Source: a bacterium (lineage in GTDB: Bacteria; UBP14; UBA6098; JAFGQG01). Taken from it: a DNA stretch of 55,280 nucleotides. The notes under the pieces were generated by a model. The model had not been told where the DNA came from. It saw only the letters and a list, made by a program, of their open reading frames with translations, and did not search any database. The stretch lies in contig JAFGQG010000029.1 in NCBI GenBank assembly GCA_016935765.1, forward strand, positions 1 to 55,280, given 5' to 3'. Both the position numbers and the translations under genes were made by a program. Shown here one piece after another: positions 27,046-34,834 of this stretch (positions are counted from its first letter, which is position 1; each line of letters starts with the position of its first letter).

Positions 27046-28377
27046 TTATTCATGAGTAATTCCTAAATAATATAAGAGTTCCGCCAGTGAGATGTTGTAA
27101 TCAGCAAGAGTATTGAGATGGTCGAATTTTGCCCTTGTTAGATCGCTGTGGGCGTCGAGTAGTTCAGTATTTGTAGCCATTCCTTCGTCAAATTTCTCCT
27201 GGGTTACGCGAAAATTCTCCTGGGCTTGTTCCACCTCATCCTGGGTGATCTCCACCGATATACTGGCTTCTTCCAGGGCTAAATAAGCCTGCTTGACCTG
27301 CAGCGAAACCTGATCGTTCAGGGATTCCCGGGAATATAAAACCTGCCTCTTCTGGGATTTTGCCTGTTTAAGCGCGTAAATAGATCTCGTCCAATCCCAG
27401 ATGTTCCATTGCATTGCAAGGGTAGCATCCCAGCTATCATACCATTCATTCTGCAATTCCCTGTTTGGTTTTTGGTAATTATAGTTATAGATTAATACTA
27501 AATTAGGGAAAAATGCCATGCTTTTCATGGTTATGTTCTTCTGCGCGATTTTCTCCGCGAGATCGAGCTGCATCAGTTCAGGTCTGTTATCTATTGCTGT
27601 ATTAACTGCATCCTCCTGTGAATTTGAGTAATCTTCGATCGTCAGGCTGTCAGTGAGATTCAAATCTTCGGTATCATCTATCCCCATGAGTATGCAGAGA
27701 GAAGCATGAGCTAGCTTCTTTGCGTGTATAGCTTGCTGGACGAGTTGGTCAACCCTCGATAACCTTACACGCGCTTTCAGAAGGTCGTTCTTCGCAAGCA
27801 AACCCTCTTCGAACATGTATTCCAGGTCCTCTAAATGCGCTTTCATCTGCTTTTGTGATTGCTCGGCTATCTCGTAGAAGTAATTAGCCTTCAGCAAATT
27901 GAAATACCCCATTTTCGTATAATAGACGATCTCATTCTTCGTGGAAATGTAATCAAGATTTTCGACTTCCTTGTTGAGTTTGGAGATCCTGTAGCTGTTC
28001 AGTATCTTGAAACCAGCGAAAAGCGGTTGCTGGACAGTAAGCTTTGCTAACCAGTTTTCGTCCTTACCCATCTCTATTTTATCGGGGAACAGGTCGGTCA
28101 TCTCGGGGGGAAGCCCTTCGTACATTTCGGGAGGAAATGAAATATATGGCACCTGGTCGAGTTTCGTGAAACTTGCCTGCCCGGTGATTGATGGGAAGAA
28201 AGCGGAACGAGCTTGGGCTACGAGATAATCAGCTTCCTTTACCCTTTCCCTGAAGAGTTTGATGGAGGAATTATTCTGGAGTGTCAGGTCGATGGATTGC
28301 TCAAGAGTTAAATCGAGAGCATACACATTTATGGTTATCAGGACAATAAATATTATTATCAGGCATTTTTTGTACAT
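27046..28377 (-). CDS. TolC-like outer-membrane efflux protein (443 aa)
   Basis: The outer-membrane channel of the tripartite efflux system. The N-terminus is a signal peptide (MYKKCLIIIFIVLITINVYA) followed by LDLTLEQSIDLTLQNNSSIK, the usual start of this family. Two internally repeated halves, each with long amphipathic helices, follow (VREADYLVAQARSAFFP and the second NRPELMQLDLAEKIAQKNI with FFPNLVLIYNYNY). The C-terminal part has the typical FRVTQEKFDEGMATNTELLDA segment. The start ATG shares one base with the tetR stop (TAATG), so translation is probably coupled to the repressor gene. Thirty-one bases separate its stop from the adaptor start. Confidence 0.93.
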   Translation of the reverse strand: MYKKCLIIIFIVLITINVYALDLTLEQSIDLTLQNNSSIKLFRERVKEADYLVAQARSAFFPSITGQASFTKLDQVPYISFPPEMYEGLPPEMTDLFPDKIEMGKDENWLAKLTVQQPLFAGFKILNSYRISKLNKEVENLDYISTKNEIVYYTKMGYFNLLKANYFYEIAEQSQKQMKAHLEDLEYMFEEGLLAKNDLLKARVRLSRVDQLVQQAIHAKKLAHASLCILMGIDDTEDLNLTDSLTIEDYSNSQEDAVNTAIDNRPELMQLDLAEKIAQKNITMKSMAFFPNLVLIYNYNYQKPNRELQNEWYDSWDATLAMQWNIWDWTRSIYALKQAKSQKRQVLYSRESLNDQVSLQVKQAYLALEEASISVEITQDEVEQAQENFRVTQEKFDEGMATNTELLDAHSDLTRAKFDHLNTLADYNISLAELLYYLGITHE

Positions 28378-28994
28378 TAATTCTCCTTGATTTTCAGTCC
28401 GTTACAGAATAGATCGAAGACCAGGTCCTTTTCATCTGAAAGCTTATATACTTCGTCAGTGAAAATCCATTCACCGGTTACAGCATAAAGTAAGCCTATC
28501 AAGATTGCCGCTGCTTTCCTTATGTTCACTTTTTTGAACAAGCCTTCTTTGAATGCGGGTTTCAAGAGCTTGCATATCATTTTGATATGCTCTTCCCTGT
28601 GACTCACCAGTATTTGCTGCACCGGGCTTTCGTCCTGGACGGACCATTTTTGCTCGAAAAGCAATATCTTTATCAGTTGCTTCTGGCTTTCGAAGAACTC
28701 AAGGTGCGCTTGAATTGCGTATTTGAGTACATCGATGGCAGATCCTTTTGACTTTAAACACGATTTTATTGTGTGATTGAATTTAGCCAGTTTATCTTTG
28801 ATTAATTTATGAAATATATCTTCTTTGCTTTCGAAGTAAAGATATATGGTTCCCTTTGACAGTTCGATCTCGTTGGCGATATCATCAACTGTTGTATTAT
28901 TGAAACCCTTAGAAGCAAAGAGTTTCAGCGCGGCATTGATGATGTCGTTTCTTCGCCTTTCTTTTTCCCTTTTTCTTCTATCAAATGTACTCAT
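28377..28994 (-). CDS. TetR/AcrR-family transcriptional repressor of the efflux operon (205 aa)
   Basis: A one-component repressor, the first gene of the operon that it very likely controls. A basic N-terminus (DRRKREKERRRNDII) leads into the TetR helix-turn-helix: ALKLFASKGFNNTTVDDIANE, then ELSKGTIYLYFESKEDIF, at residues about 20-65. The remainder is the helical ligand-binding and dimer domain. A perfect inverted repeat lies just upstream, between the promoter boxes. The ATG at 28994 is the only Met near the start, and no good ribosome site precedes it; the predicted transcript begins only a few bases before it. The effector ligand is unknown. Confidence 0.93.
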   Translation of the reverse strand: MSTFDRRKREKERRRNDIINAALKLFASKGFNNTTVDDIANEIELSKGTIYLYFESKEDIFHKLIKDKLAKFNHTIKSCLKSKGSAIDVLKYAIQAHLEFFESQKQLIKILLFEQKWSVQDESPVQQILVSHREEHIKMICKLLKPAFKEGLFKKVNIRKAAAILIGLLYAVTGEWIFTDEVYKLSDEKDLVFDLFCNGLKIKEN

Positions 28995-29006
28995 GACTTT
29001 TTGTTC

Positions 29007-29035
29007 ATTTTATGACTCGTTAGTCAGTTTGTTAA
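29007..29035 (-). promoter_or_regulatory. Promoter of the tetR-efflux operon with TetR-type operator
   Basis: On the - strand, TTAACA (29035-29030), a 17-base spacer and TAAAAT (29012-29007). The inverted repeat TGACT-CGTT-AGTCA (29013-29026) fills most of the spacer and abuts the -10 box. This is a layout expected for autorepression by a TetR-family protein. The -10 box ends 12 bases before the ATG, so the mRNA would be nearly leaderless. Confidence 0.72.
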
Positions 29036-29302
29036 ATGAAAGTAGGATTTTATGCAAAAAAGTCAAGTAGAAAATGGGGAAACTGCAAAAAAGGCTGGTA
29101 TATAAAACATTGCTGGTGTTGGAATAAGTTCCTTCAACCAGCTTATTTTAGTAGGTATAATTCAATTAAATTTGGAAACAGTCATTATTAGTTAAATTCG
29201 CTTTGTTCGTTTCAGGATGACAACATCGGGGGTTTGTAGATGAATGCTATTTTTGAGTTGCCTATACTAGTATATTTCCTTCGATACTACAACAAACCCA
29301 CG

Positions 29303-29403
29303 ATGTCATTCAGAGTGATATTTTTGTATTTAAGAACTTGCCGATAGGTAACTTGATTCGATAAAATTAAAAACTATATATAGGATTATCACGAAGAAAC
29401 TTA
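29303..29403 (+). repeat. Degenerate ~110-bp repeat, copy 1
   Basis: It starts GTCATTCAGAGTGATATT and ends ATCACGAAGAAACTTACTCC. The ends match the copy at 29459-29571, while the interior has drifted. Confidence 0.6.
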
Positions 29404-29458
29404 CTCCTTATAATCAACGTCATTTTAGTTGTTCCCTTCGCTCACAACTGCCTCGACT

Positions 29459-29571
29459 GTCATCTTGAGTGATATTATTGTGTTTTAATGAGTTACACAA
29501 AATCAAGTATATTAATTTGAATTAAGTACTCACATGATTACCACGAAAGATCTTACTCCAGATGATGCTTT
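29459..29571 (+). repeat. Degenerate ~110-bp repeat, copy 2
   Basis: It starts GTCATCTTGAGTGATATT and ends CCACGAAAGATCTTACTCC, matching copy 1 at both ends. It is likely a remnant of a non-autonomous element or a structured repeat. Confidence 0.6.
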
Positions 29572-29587
29572 TCAGTATAATATCATA

Positions 29588-29615
29588 TTGACAATTTTAA
29601 AAAGTTGTTTATTTT
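29588..29615 (+). promoter_or_regulatory. Putative sigma-70 promoter for the patatin gene
   Basis: TTGACA (29588-29593), a 16-base spacer and TATTTT (29610-29615), about 42 bases before the ATG at 29658. The -35 box is perfect and the -10 box is weak. Confidence 0.5.
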
Positions 29616-29657
29616 ATTTTTTCGAATTTAATACATAATAAGGAATAGGGGCGAATT

Positions 29658-30602
29658 ATGAAAATCGGATTAGCTTTAGGTTCTGGCGGTTCACGCGGAT
29701 TAGCTCATATTGGTGTTCTCCGAGGTATAGAGAAGGAGGGGATTAAAATCGATATGATCTCCGGAACCAGTATAGGCGCAATAGTTGGCGCTATGTTCGC
29801 TTATGGGTATAATTCTGAAGAGATCGAGTCGAAGGTCAGGCAATACCTTCAAAGACCACACATTTTAAAGATTTTGAACTATATGAAGAAGACGGAATCC
29901 AAGGGAAATTCGACGTTTGGCAGCGCCAAGCAATGGTTAAGGGAGAAGCTGATATTCACCAGGGCTGTCACCAGGGTATCTTTGATACAGAACCTTTTCC
30001 TGAAGCAATTCATCGATGAGGTTTTCCCCGGGGGAGAAATCGAGTTCAAGATACCGTTTCGGGCTGTTGCGGCTAATTTGACCAATCTGGAACTGGCTGT
30101 TTTCAAGAGCGAGAATGCTGTAAACATGAGGGATGCTATTTTAGCCAGCGCCGCGATTCCCGGCGTGTTTCCTCCCGTCGAGATAGATGGCTGCAAGTAT
30201 TCGGACGGAGCCGTAGTTAGTCCCGTTCCAGTCTCAGTATTGAAGGAGGAAGGACTGGATTTCATCATTGGTATTGCCCTCCCCAAGCGACTGGAAGCTA
30301 AAAGCGACTTTTCATCAGGCGCGGAAGTCTTTCTGCGAGCAAGTAGAGCGTCCGTGACAATTCTTTTTAACCAGGAGAGTGAGCAGGCGGACCTGCTGAT
30401 CCCCGCATACATTAGCGGAAGAAGCTGGTCTGATTTTGAGAAAATGTCGGTTCTTATAGAGGATGGAGAAAAAGCCTTTTACAAATCATCGGACGACCTC
30501 AAACAGAAAATCAAGGAGAAAAAACGAACACTTTTCTGGGATAATGTTATCAAGACAGTGAGTTTCAAGCAATTAAGCACCGCGCGACAGGAAGATAAAT
30601 AA
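29658..30602 (+). CDS. Patatin-like phospholipase (RssA/YlbK type, 314 aa)
   Basis: A predicted serine lipid acyl hydrolase acting on membrane lipids, probably cytoplasmic or membrane-peripheral, as no signal peptide is present. The full catalytic set is visible: the oxyanion-hole loop GSGGSRG at residues 8-14, the nucleophile elbow GTSIG with Ser38, and the catalytic Asp183 in the DGA motif (YSDGAVVSPVPV). The family uses a Ser-Asp dyad. The length fits the small bacterial patatins. It is followed 30 bases later by a small sorting-domain protein, and a co-transcribed pair is possible. Physiological substrate is unknown. Confidence 0.93.
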   Translation: MKIGLALGSGGSRGLAHIGVLRGIEKEGIKIDMISGTSIGAIVGAMFAYGYNSEEIESKVRQYLQRPHILKILNYMKKTESKGNSTFGSAKQWLREKLIFTRAVTRVSLIQNLFLKQFIDEVFPGGEIEFKIPFRAVAANLTNLELAVFKSENAVNMRDAILASAAIPGVFPPVEIDGCKYSDGAVVSPVPVSVLKEEGLDFIIGIALPKRLEAKSDFSSGAEVFLRASRASVTILFNQESEQADLLIPAYISGRSWSDFEKMSVLIEDGEKAFYKSSDDLKQKIKEKKRTLFWDNVIKTVSFKQLSTARQEDK

Positions 30603-30632
30603 TTAAGATATTTCATAGTGAAAGGATTTTAA

Positions 30633-31445
30633 ATGAAATATTTGATCTGTTTATTTGCTTTAATGTTGCTGCCAATGTTATTGCTGGGTTACGAATGGGA
30701 GCTTTCAATTCAAGTCTATTCAGGGGATGGAACAAGATTCAATACACTGGCTTTTGGTATAGATGAGGATGGTACTGACGGGTACGATACTGGTTTGGAT
30801 GTTCCTACTTTTGCGCCGCCGTCAGGATTTTACGCCTATTTTCCCCTGAACGATTCACTCATGCCGTATATGCCTATGCTTGGGACTGATATACGCAGCG
30901 CGTTTGACGATTCGATCTTATGGGTTATAAGGCATGCAGGCGATTTCTCGCTTGATAACAAGAACTTATACTGGAATCCGGAGTTGTTACCTGGTTATTA
31001 TAGTGAAGACCACTATCTTTATATTGGAGCGAATTACCCGGGTGTCGAGATCGATGAATGGTACCCCATGGATACGATGGATTATTTCGAGTTTCTGAAC
31101 GCGCAGGAAGTACACATCAAATATTTTTATTCCGACGACATAGATGAGAATGAATATACTTTACAAAATTACAATTTGATGGTAAATATATTTCCCAATC
31201 CTTTCAATTTTATGACTAATATAGAGTATCTCCTTTGCGACAGAGAAGAGGTGTTGATAAGTGTGTACGACCTTTCAGGTCGAAAAGTGATTGACCTTGA
31301 GAATGGTGTGAAAGAATCCGGTGAGCATAGTATTGTATGGAACGGCATTAATGAAGAGGGTAAGGATGTTGATTCCGGGATCTATTTCTGCAGAATAGCC
31401 ACAAAACAATTGACAAAAACAAATAAAATTGTTATAGTCAAATAA
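30633..31445 (+). CDS. Minimal secreted protein: one module A plus C-terminal sorting domain (270 aa)
   Basis: This shows module A as a free-standing exported unit. The ATG follows GAAAGGA at a good distance. The signal peptide is MKYLICLFALMLLPMLLLG, and module A runs from about residue 20 to 170: WELSIQVYSG, FGIDEDGTDGYDTGLDVP, YAYFPLNDS, LGTDIRSA, WNPELLPGYY, LYIGANYPGVEIDEWYPM, AQEVHIKYF. A short linker leads to the sorting domain at about 180-270 (FPNPFNFMTNIEYLL, VYDLSGRKV, WNGINEEGKDVDSGIYF, ending NKIVIVK). The N-terminal half is closest in wording to the first module of the gene at 9339 (shared DGTRFNTL/DRTTFSTL and GLDVPTFA). Function is unknown. It is 30 bases downstream of the patatin gene. 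Confidence 0.88.
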   Translation: MKYLICLFALMLLPMLLLGYEWELSIQVYSGDGTRFNTLAFGIDEDGTDGYDTGLDVPTFAPPSGFYAYFPLNDSLMPYMPMLGTDIRSAFDDSILWVIRHAGDFSLDNKNLYWNPELLPGYYSEDHYLYIGANYPGVEIDEWYPMDTMDYFEFLNAQEVHIKYFYSDDIDENEYTLQNYNLMVNIFPNPFNFMTNIEYLLCDREEVLISVYDLSGRKVIDLENGVKESGEHSIVWNGINEEGKDVDSGIYFCRIATKQLTKTNKIVIVK

Positions 31446-31562
31446 TAGTTATCATTATTATAACAATTTGTCAAGAAATCTGCGCCATCTGAAATAGGGT
31501 TTTTGTTCGATATAATTTAGTCTTCAGAAATATTGGGATTCGAGATAACTGAGATGCATAGG

Positions 31563-31590
31563 TTGACTTTTTGGTAAAATATCTTACATT
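31563..31590 (+). promoter_or_regulatory. Putative sigma-70 promoter of the yceD-rpmF-fab cluster
   Basis: TTGACT (31563-31568), a 16-base spacer and TACATT (31585-31590), about 41 bases before the yceD ATG. The spacer end AAATATCT matches that of the promoter-like element at 14233. Confidence 0.55.
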
Positions 31591-31631
31591 TTTTCTTGAC
31601 TTAGCATTAAAGAATTCTATTTTGAAAGGCT

Positions 31632-32207
31632 ATGATATTTGAGCTGGCAAAAATACAGCAGGGAATTTCAAAATTCAGGTTTCAGCTAACAGCAGCGGAA
31701 CTTGAATTGGATTATTGTAAGGAAGCCTTCACGGAAGCTATTGTTTTTTCCGGACAGACTAACAGAAGCGGTGATGAGATCATCGTGAAGGGAACTGTAG
31801 CAACGAAAATGAAAGTGCAGTGCAGCAGATGTTTGAAACCTTTCTATTATGAATTGGCGGCAGACGTTGAATTTGTTGTAAAAACGCAGGACAAGGGTCC
31901 GGATAATGTAATTGTGTGGGACGAGGATTATGTGATCGTTGACCATTACGGTACGCTGGACACCGCTTCACTGTTGAGGGACCTTATTTTATTGGAGTTG
32001 CCCTTGCATCCGCTTTGTGATCAAAACTGTAAGGGCTTGTGCCCAATATGCGGTAAGAATTTAAATGAAGGACCATGCTCGTGCGAACGAGAAGATATTC
32101 CCAGTGTGTGGGGTCCTTTGGAGAGAATTAAAGAAGAAAAAATAACTAAAAAGATAGAGGTGAAAGATGGCTCTACCAAAAAGAAAACACTCAAAAGCGC
32201 GGAGTAG
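31632..32207 (+). CDS. yceD: YceD/DUF177-family protein (191 aa)
   Basis: A conserved partner of ribosomal protein L32, implicated in 23S rRNA metabolism or ribosome assembly in the families studied. Two Cys pairs are visible: CSRC in the middle (MKVQCSRCLKPFYYELAADV) and a C-terminal cluster, CDQNCKGLCPICGKNLNEG, followed by PCSC. The DUF177 hallmark DLILLELPLHPLCD is present. Its last 41 bases overlap the start of rpmF in another frame, which couples the two. The C-terminal tail (KKIEVKDGSTKKKTLKSAE) is Lys-rich and lies in the overlap. Confidence 0.92.
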   Translation: MIFELAKIQQGISKFRFQLTAAELELDYCKEAFTEAIVFSGQTNRSGDEIIVKGTVATKMKVQCSRCLKPFYYELAADVEFVVKTQDKGPDNVIVWDEDYVIVDHYGTLDTASLLRDLILLELPLHPLCDQNCKGLCPICGKNLNEGPCSCEREDIPSVWGPLERIKEEKITKKIEVKDGSTKKKTLKSAE

Positions 32208-32349
32208 AAAACGCAGGACGCACTGGAAGCTGAAAGGCCCTGCAGTGGTCGAATGTCCACACTGCAATCAGCCAAAACTTTCTCACCACGTTTGCCCGAA
32301 CTGCGGTTACTACAAAGGCGAACAGGTGATTACTGTTAAGTCTGAATAA
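32167..32349 (+). CDS. rpmF: Ribosomal protein L32 (60 aa)
   Basis: A large-subunit ribosomal protein. It begins MALPKRKHSKARSRKRRTHW, the family N-terminus, and has a complete zinc ribbon (CPHC...CPNC). An AGGTG ribosome site lies 5 bases before the ATG, inside the end of yceD. The yceD-rpmF pair is widespread. plsX, which usually follows rpmF, is absent. Confidence 0.97.
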   Translation: MALPKRKHSKARSRKRRTHWKLKGPAVVECPHCNQPKLSHHVCPNCGYYKGEQVITVKSE

Positions 32350-32452
32350 ACGCTTTTCCTGAGTTAATGATTTCGTTTATCGAGGATTCCTGTTTTCATT
32401 AATAATAAAGGGACCGGCGATATGGGTTATGAAGGTCTTTTAGGGTGAATGG

Positions 32453-33442
32453 ATGAATCAATTAGTTAAATCTAAAATAGAGGGTATCGGAAAGGCTATT
32501 CCATCCAGGGTATTGACCAATTTCGATCTCGAAAAGATGGTCGATACTTCGGATGAATGGATAATCAAGCGGACCGGGATACGCGAACGGAGAATACTTG
32601 CGGAGGACGAACTCTGCTCAGACCTCGCCGTGAAAGCGTCCCTGTCGGCTATTGAGAATGCCGGGTTGACTCCCGCCGATATCGATCTCATCATGGTAGC
32701 AACCGTTACGCCGGATATGCCGTTTCCCTCGACAGCCTGCCTGGTCCAATCGAAGATAGGCGCAAGGGATATCCCGGCTTACGATTTTTCCGCAGGATGC
32801 ACCGGTTTCATTTACGGTCTCATCATGGCGGATAATTTTTTGAAGACCAAATATTGCAATCACGTGCTTCTTGTAGGAGTAGAGATACTTTCGAGAATAG
32901 TGGACTGGGAGGACAGGTCCACCTGCGTTCTCTTCGGGGATGCCGCAGGCGCAGTTGTTGTTGGCAACTCGAACAACGACTCAGGAGTGCTGTCAACTTA
33001 CATGTCAGCGAACGGAAGTCTGGCAGACCTTTTATACATGCCGGGCGGAGGCTCAAAATTCCCCGCAACTAAAGAGAGTGTTGAAAACAAGCTGCACTGC
33101 CTCAAGATGGAAGGTAACGAGGTTTTTAAGGCAGCGGTGAACGCAATGAAGGAATCCGCCCTCGTAGCCCTCGACCGCGCGAATATTAAAAAGGAACAGG
33201 TCGATTGGCTTATCCCCCACCAGGCTAATATCAGGATAATAGACTTTCTGCGCAGGTCTCTGAAGATGCCAGAGGAAAAAGTGGTGGTGACCATCGATAA
33301 GCTGGGGAATACGTCTGCCGCGTCGGTTCCGACTGCTATGGCTGTCGCGGTTGAAGATGGCAGGATAAAAGAGGGAGACCTTGTTTTGCTTGTCGCTTTC
33401 GGCGCTGGTTTCACGTGGGGCTCGGTGTTGCTCAGGTGGTAG
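32453..33442 (+). CDS. fabH: Beta-ketoacyl-ACP synthase III (329 aa)
   Basis: Starts type II fatty-acid synthesis by condensing acetyl-CoA with malonyl-ACP. The Cys-His-Asn triad is complete: Cys116 in FSAGCTGFIYGL, His256 in IPHQANIRIID and Asn286 in GNTSAASVPTAM. The N-terminus has the family signature DTSDEWIIKRTGIRERR. The ATG at 32453 follows AGGGTGA. It lies 103 bases after rpmF in a gap that contains no plsX, only a 9-codon reading frame (32422-32448) that I do not call. A 397-base spacer separates it from fabD. Confidence 0.97.
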   Translation: MNQLVKSKIEGIGKAIPSRVLTNFDLEKMVDTSDEWIIKRTGIRERRILAEDELCSDLAVKASLSAIENAGLTPADIDLIMVATVTPDMPFPSTACLVQSKIGARDIPAYDFSAGCTGFIYGLIMADNFLKTKYCNHVLLVGVEILSRIVDWEDRSTCVLFGDAAGAVVVGNSNNDSGVLSTYMSANGSLADLLYMPGGGSKFPATKESVENKLHCLKMEGNEVFKAAVNAMKESALVALDRANIKKEQVDWLIPHQANIRIIDFLRRSLKMPEEKVVVTIDKLGNTSAASVPTAMAVAVEDGRIKEGDLVLLVAFGAGFTWGSVLLRW

Positions 33443-33839
33443 GAGGGTAATTGGAATGATAAATGATAAATGATTAATGAGAAATGATTAATGATAAATG
33501 ACTAATGATTAATAAGACAAAGAAACCAGAAACCAGCTTGTCCTGCGCAGCCCGAAGACATTTCAATTAATACAATTAAAGCTTCGGCGAAGTAGTGAGT
33601 GAAAATGATTAATGAGAAATGATTAATGATAAATGAATGAAAGGTGATTCGGTAATCAGGGAACCTGGTGATTCGGGACGGAGGAAATTATCATTGATCA
33701 ATTAGCAATTATCAATTAACAATGCGAAGAAACAAAAACAAACCGATTTGTCCAAAACCGAAGGGACTTTGTAGAAGTCCGATAATTGTAGCATTTAATT
33801 CTAAAAATGAAAACATCCTTGTAGAGGATGGATAAAATA
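33443..33839. repeat. Low-complexity intergenic region with repeated AATGATTAATGA-type units
   Basis: A non-coding gap between fabH and fabD. From 33455 to 33512 and again from 33604 to 33640 it consists of imperfect short units such as AATGATTAATGAGAAATG and GATAAATGATTAATG. Near 33690-33720 come CAATTAGCAATTATC-like units. No gene is supportable. The AT-rich units may reflect slippage or a decayed segment. I see no clear terminator or promoter. Confidence 0.65.
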
Positions 33840-34808
33840 ATGAAAGAGACCGAAAATAAAACTGAAAGGATAGCTGCTATATTCCCGGGACAGGGTTCTC
33901 AATACGTCGGGATGGGACAGGACCTGTACAACGAATTCAACAGCGTGAGGCAGCTTTACAAAATTGCCGAGGAGATTACGGGTCTGGAGATATCGAAGGT
34001 GTCGTTCAATGGTCCTGAGGAGAAACTCAAGCAGACGCAGTTCACTCAACCCGCGATATTTGTCCACAGTCTTGCTCATTATTCGCTAATAGAGGGGGAA
34101 ATCGACTTCTCGATGGTGGCTGGACACAGTCTCGGTGAATATTCCGCGCTGGTAGCATGCGGGGTTTTGTCGTTCGAGGATGCAATGGCAGCGGTAAAGG
34201 TCAGGGGCGAGTTGATGGCGCAGTCTACAAAGGGAACAATGCTTGCGATAATCGGCATGGATATCGAAACTCTCCAGGAAGTTGTGAACGGGCTTTCACA
34301 AAAAGGAGTGATTACAATCGCCAATTATAATGCTCCTGGTCAGGTTGCGGTTTCAGGTGATCAGGACCTGCTACTTAATTCAATGGATGAATTTAGGAAA
34401 GCGGGTGCGAAAAGGGTAATCCCTTTGCCAGTCGGGGGAGCGTTTCATTCCCCACTGATGAAGGATGCCGAAATCAGAATGAGGGATATTCTCGAAAATA
34501 TTGCTTTCAAAAAACCGGTGATGGATTTTTACCCCAATGTACTTGGAGAAAAGGAAAATTCACCTGAAAGGATAAAAGAGTTGCTGATTCTCCAGATAAC
34601 TTCCCCGGTGAGATGGATAAAAACCATAGGAAGTATGCTTTCAGAGGATGCCGGTAAATTTGTTGAGGTAGGTCCGGGCAATGTTTTAAGGGGTCTGGTC
34701 AAGAGAATTTACAGGGATGCTGATCTTGTTGGTATTGATGGTGTTACATCGATAAACGAGTACTTGAATTTACAGGATAGCGATAATGCGTTAAATACAG
34801 AATTTTAA
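33840..34808 (+). CDS. fabD: Malonyl-CoA:ACP malonyltransferase (322 aa)
   Basis: Transfers malonyl groups from CoA to acyl carrier protein for fatty-acid elongation. The GQGSQ motif opens the fold (IFPGQGSQYVGMGQDL). The nucleophile is Ser97 in AGHSLGEYSALVA and the partner is His203 in GGAFHSPLM. I place the start at the ATG at 33840, since the GAGG at 33824-33827 sits 12 bases upstream of it but directly abuts an alternative ATG at 33828; the latter would add four residues. The C-terminus is ordinary. Only 26 bases separate it from fabG. Confidence 0.95.
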   Translation: MKETENKTERIAAIFPGQGSQYVGMGQDLYNEFNSVRQLYKIAEEITGLEISKVSFNGPEEKLKQTQFTQPAIFVHSLAHYSLIEGEIDFSMVAGHSLGEYSALVACGVLSFEDAMAAVKVRGELMAQSTKGTMLAIIGMDIETLQEVVNGLSQKGVITIANYNAPGQVAVSGDQDLLLNSMDEFRKAGAKRVIPLPVGGAFHSPLMKDAEIRMRDILENIAFKKPVMDFYPNVLGEKENSPERIKELLILQITSPVRWIKTIGSMLSEDAGKFVEVGPGNVLRGLVKRIYRDADLVGIDGVTSINEYLNLQDSDNALNTEF

Positions 34809-34834
34809 TTTTTTTAGAAAAGGAATTGGTACTA

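Larger units (their letters stand above)
29036..29657. other. Repeat-bearing non-coding region between divergent transcription units
   Basis: A stretch of about 620 bases, AT-rich and without a supportable gene. It contains two degenerate copies of a ~110-bp repeat (29303-29403 and 29459-29571) and a promoter-like element just upstream of the patatin gene. Fragments such as TTCGTTTCAGGATGACA belong to the GTCATCC-type repeat common elsewhere in the window. Confidence 0.6.

Noticed and set aside
32422..32448. A 9-codon frame before fabH (possible plsX remnant)
   Set aside because: It has only a weak ribosome site and no plsX-like residues; chance is sufficient.
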